A stretch of DNA of 6,686 bases from Pyrodictiaceae archaeon (GTDB taxonomy: Archaea > Thermoproteota > Thermoprotei_A > Sulfolobales > Pyrodictiaceae): positions 1 through 6,686 of the forward strand of contig JALVKZ010000327.1 in assembly GCA_027033675.1 (NCBI GenBank), written 5' to 3'. Shown here in pieces: positions 4,709 to 6,686 of this stretch. Under the pieces are notes generated by a model that saw nothing but the letters and a program-made list of their open reading frames with translations, had not been told where the DNA came from and did no database searches. Each line of letters opens with the position of its first letter. The first letter of the stretch is position 1. A program made the position numbers and the translations under genes.

Positions 4709-6601
4709 CTAGCTTAGGACAAGTACTAGGCTGCCGTACTGGAGATAGTACTCTACTAGGTTTTCCTCGAATACTAGGCGGCTAAGAGTTATAGACGAAG
4801 CTGATGGCGGTAATGGTGGGTTACTTGCCGCTAGTGTATAAGATCCCTGTATGTTATATAATAGTAGGTTTGCTGGCAGAGCGTCTAGGGATGAGTATAT
4901 TGTGACGTTGTACCTACAATCCATGTTATTGATTGTAATCCATTTGCCACCGATATGCATCATATAAGTAAATGAATAATTAGCTATATGCCCACTTATT
5001 CTAGTTATTCTTGCCTCTGGGCTATAACCCTGAGGGACAAGATTCTCCGGGGCAAGTACGTATCCATTAGCTGTCCCATTGATTCCCTCCATTCCTATGT
5101 ACATGTAGAGGTCTGCGCCAGTAACAGCATAATGTGGTATCCAGGTACTGTTACCTGGATTGCTCCACCCAGTCCATCCAGCTGCGTACCTTATATCCAG
5201 CACAACAATAGCTACTTTCATATTTCTTGGCAGGAGCCGTGGGCTAAGAGTTATTTCCACTACTGTAGCGTTATAGATGGCTAGTGGCTCCGCAAGGTTA
5301 ATAGTCTCATAGGGTACCTGGACTAATTCCTGCCAAGTATTATCAACATACCCCGCATAGTTCTTCTCAACTATTATCTTTCCCGGGTCATAGCTATTCG
5401 GGCTAAACACATGAAGCTTGACATCAATGTACACCGGGTTAGATAGTTGCTTAACCCCAGTTATAATGGGCCAGGTTAAGGGACAAGAACCGCCCGACAT
5501 ATAATGATTATATCTTTGCACAATTGTTATGTTATTATAGCCAGGTATAAAGTATATAGTGAGCTTGTAGCTGTTAGAGAGCTGTGTTACGAGGAACGGT
5601 ATATATATGCTCCCAATAACACCTGTATCAACCCTTATGTTATCTGTTCTTATCTCTGTTGTTGTACTTGACTGGTCCCAGCCATAGTTATATGTCGTTA
5701 TGGGTGGGAACGTTATACCATGAGGGTAAAGATAAGCCTTTGCCCAAACAATGTAATTATAGTAATGCTCGTTAGGTGTCCAGACAGTTGCGTTTAGTTC
5801 CTCGTGCTCTAGGTGGATTAATCCATTACTTATTATCAGCATTCTTCTGTACAAGTGGTATGAATAGCTCCGCGCAATGCTACTGTAAGTGAAAGAAGCC
5901 TTTACACGCCTAATCTGGCTACTAGCAATGCTATCGATGCCTGTCTTGTCGCTATACGAGGTATAGCCCGGCACCAAGCCTACGGCAACGGCTCTGCTTA
6001 CCTGGCTCTGGAATGCTTTGGAGAGTTCACCGTAAGCCCAAGACAACTCAAGCGCCGGAGAGTACAAGAGGTATAGGATTCTTTTCACTGCCAGCCTAGA
6101 GGCGTTTAACGCGATATCCTCGTAGGCCTCGCTGCCTCCGGGTAGCTGCTCGGGCTGAGCGCAGCCTCTTAACAAGCTGCTCGTATTTACGAGGACTCCG
6201 TGCATACACCACTTCGTTGGGTCAAGCTCATACCTATAAACCCACGTACCAAGCTTGTGCTCAACCACTACTACGCTCTCGGTGCTACACGGTAGTGTTA
6301 TGGTTGCATTGTTGCCTATAAAGTCATAGGTATAGTTCCTCCCATCGAGCGTCACCACTATGGCCCTCAGGGGCTTATCCGCTGTAGGATAGACGCTAAG
6401 CACTGCTCTGAGTACTCCTCCTGAGCAGTTGCCTAGGGGCTTAAGCACCATACGTGGAGGAGCCGAGGAGGCAACCGTCTTCACGGCAACAAGTGCGGTG
6501 TCGAGGCTTCTCTGAATGACAACATAGATAGCGGCTAGAGATATAACCGTTATAATTGCTACAAAGAGCCCGGCTAGGGTTCCTCCTAATCCACGAACCA
6601 T
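4709..6601 (-). CDS. Large cell-surface protein with class III (pilin-like) signal and many glycosylation sequons
   Basis: I do not recognise a named family. From the GTG at 6631 the frame is 640 aa; from the ATG at 6601, preferred here because GGGG (6609-6612) lies 7 bases upstream, it is 630 aa. Numbers below use the 640-aa form. The sequence MVRGLGGTLAGLF (11-23), followed by a hydrophobic stretch to about 39, resembles an archaeal prepilin signal: Arg-Gly before the cut, then the hydrophobic helix that anchors or assembles the protein. The rest is predicted extracellular: Tyr/Thr/Asn-rich, with 12 N-x-S/T sequons (N68, 99, 108, 149, 176, 280, 367, 454, 494, 518, 551, 575) and six cysteines (69, 115, 142, 157, 383, 572), four of them in the first 160 residues. 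There is no second obvious membrane segment. Size is far above ordinary pilins, so an adhesin or S-layer-associated protein is as likely. The 5' part is GC-rich and the rest AT-rich, hinting at a mosaic origin. Confidence 0.5.
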   Translation of the reverse strand: MVRGLGGTLAGLFVAIITVISLAAIYVVIQRSLDTALVAVKTVASSAPPRMVLKPLGNCSGGVLRAVLSVYPTADKPLRAIVVTLDGRNYTYDFIGNNATITLPCSTESVVVVEHKLGTWVYRYELDPTKWCMHGVLVNTSSLLRGCAQPEQLPGGSEAYEDIALNASRLAVKRILYLLYSPALELSWAYGELSKAFQSQVSRAVAVGLVPGYTSYSDKTGIDSIASSQIRRVKASFTYSSIARSYSYHLYRRMLIISNGLIHLEHEELNATVWTPNEHYYNYIVWAKAYLYPHGITFPPITTYNYGWDQSSTTTEIRTDNIRVDTGVIGSIYIPFLVTQLSNSYKLTIYFIPGYNNITIVQRYNHYMSGGSCPLTWPIITGVKQLSNPVYIDVKLHVFSPNSYDPGKIIVEKNYAGYVDNTWQELVQVPYETINLAEPLAIYNATVVEITLSPRLLPRNMKVAIVVLDIRYAAGWTGWSNPGNSTWIPHYAVTGADLYMYIGMEGINGTANGYVLAPENLVPQGYSPEARITRISGHIANYSFTYMMHIGGKWITINNMDCRYNVTIYSSLDALPANLLLYNIQGSYTLAASNPPLPPSASSITLSRLVFEENLVEYYLQYGSLVLVLS

Positions 6602-6626
6602 ACCTATGCCCCGGAATAGGGTCCAA

Positions 6627-6651
6627 AACACTCTCCACGGCTAGGAGTGTT
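6627..6651. repeat. Short inverted repeat over the start region of the surface-protein gene
   Basis: AACACTC (6627-6633) and GAGTGTT (6645-6651) are exact 7-base reverse complements separated by 11 bases, with half-site centres 18 bases apart. It overlaps the GTG at 6631 and lies 26 bases or more upstream of the ATG at 6601. The AACACT core resembles the half-sites near the RHH genes. This supports a possible operator, but the arms are short. Confidence 0.5.
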
Positions 6652-6654
6652 GAG

Positions 6655-6662
6655 CGAAACTA
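6655..6662 (-). promoter_or_regulatory. Weak TATA-like element for the surface-protein gene
   Basis: CTTAGTTT on the minus strand would place transcription start at about 6631. That fits either a leaderless GTG start at 6631 or a 30-base leader before the ATG at 6601. The match to a TATA box is poor, and the true promoter may lie past the window edge. Confidence 0.5.
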
Positions 6663-6686
6663 AGACGTACAGTGACAATCATTGCC

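Noticed and set aside
6441..6638. Second minus-strand frame of 65 codons at the surface-gene start
   Set aside because: It overlaps the N-terminus of the long surface-protein frame out of phase; the long frame has a coherent anchor and ectodomain.

Overview
The window looks like a piece of a hyperthermophilic crenarchaeal chromosome. Desulfurococcales is my best guess, perhaps near Pyrodictiaceae, but that placement is inference. The evidence is AGG/AGA-rich arginine codons, frequent CTA and ATA codons, archaeal TATA-box promoters with short leaders, GGTG/GGGG-type ribosome binding sites, an archaeal endonuclease IV-like protein, an archaeal ferritin-like protein and ribbon-helix-helix (RHH) regulators. 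No tRNA, rRNA, CRISPR array or insertion sequence was seen.

Layout. Positions 1-1638 (minus strand) hold a two-gene unit. A 2,4-diaminopentanoate dehydrogenase-like oxidoreductase is followed after 5 bases by a class III PLP enzyme of the glutamate-1-semialdehyde aminomutase superfamily, which runs off the left edge. Positions 1639-1833 are a divergent promoter region. Positions 1834-2706 (plus strand) encode an endonuclease IV-family TIM-barrel protein. It converges on a minus-strand ferritin-like four-helix protein (2770-3261). Next, still on the minus strand, come two diverged tandem paralogs with RHH N-termini (3353-3958 and 4077-4589). Each has its own upstream region, and the two upstream regions share short sequence motifs. 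The right part (4709-6601 or 6631, minus strand) is one large gene for a surface-anchored, glycosylation-rich protein with a class III (type IV pilin-like) signal.

How the genes may work together. The first two genes form a translationally coupled pair that plausibly acts in one amino acid pathway, in which one enzyme moves or transfers an amino group and the other oxidatively deaminates the product. The two RHH paralogs look like autoregulated or cross-regulated transcription factors, because arrays of CACTAT/ATAGTG-type half-sites lie upstream of both. These half-sites also sit immediately behind the stop codon of the surface-protein gene. The surface protein has a GC-rich 5' third (about 55-65% in sampled 60-base lines) and an AT-rich remainder (about 30-43%), which suggests a conserved anchor joined to a variable ectodomain. 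The least described parts of the window are the RHH pair with its operator-like repeats, the surface protein, and the aminomutase/dehydrogenase pair.
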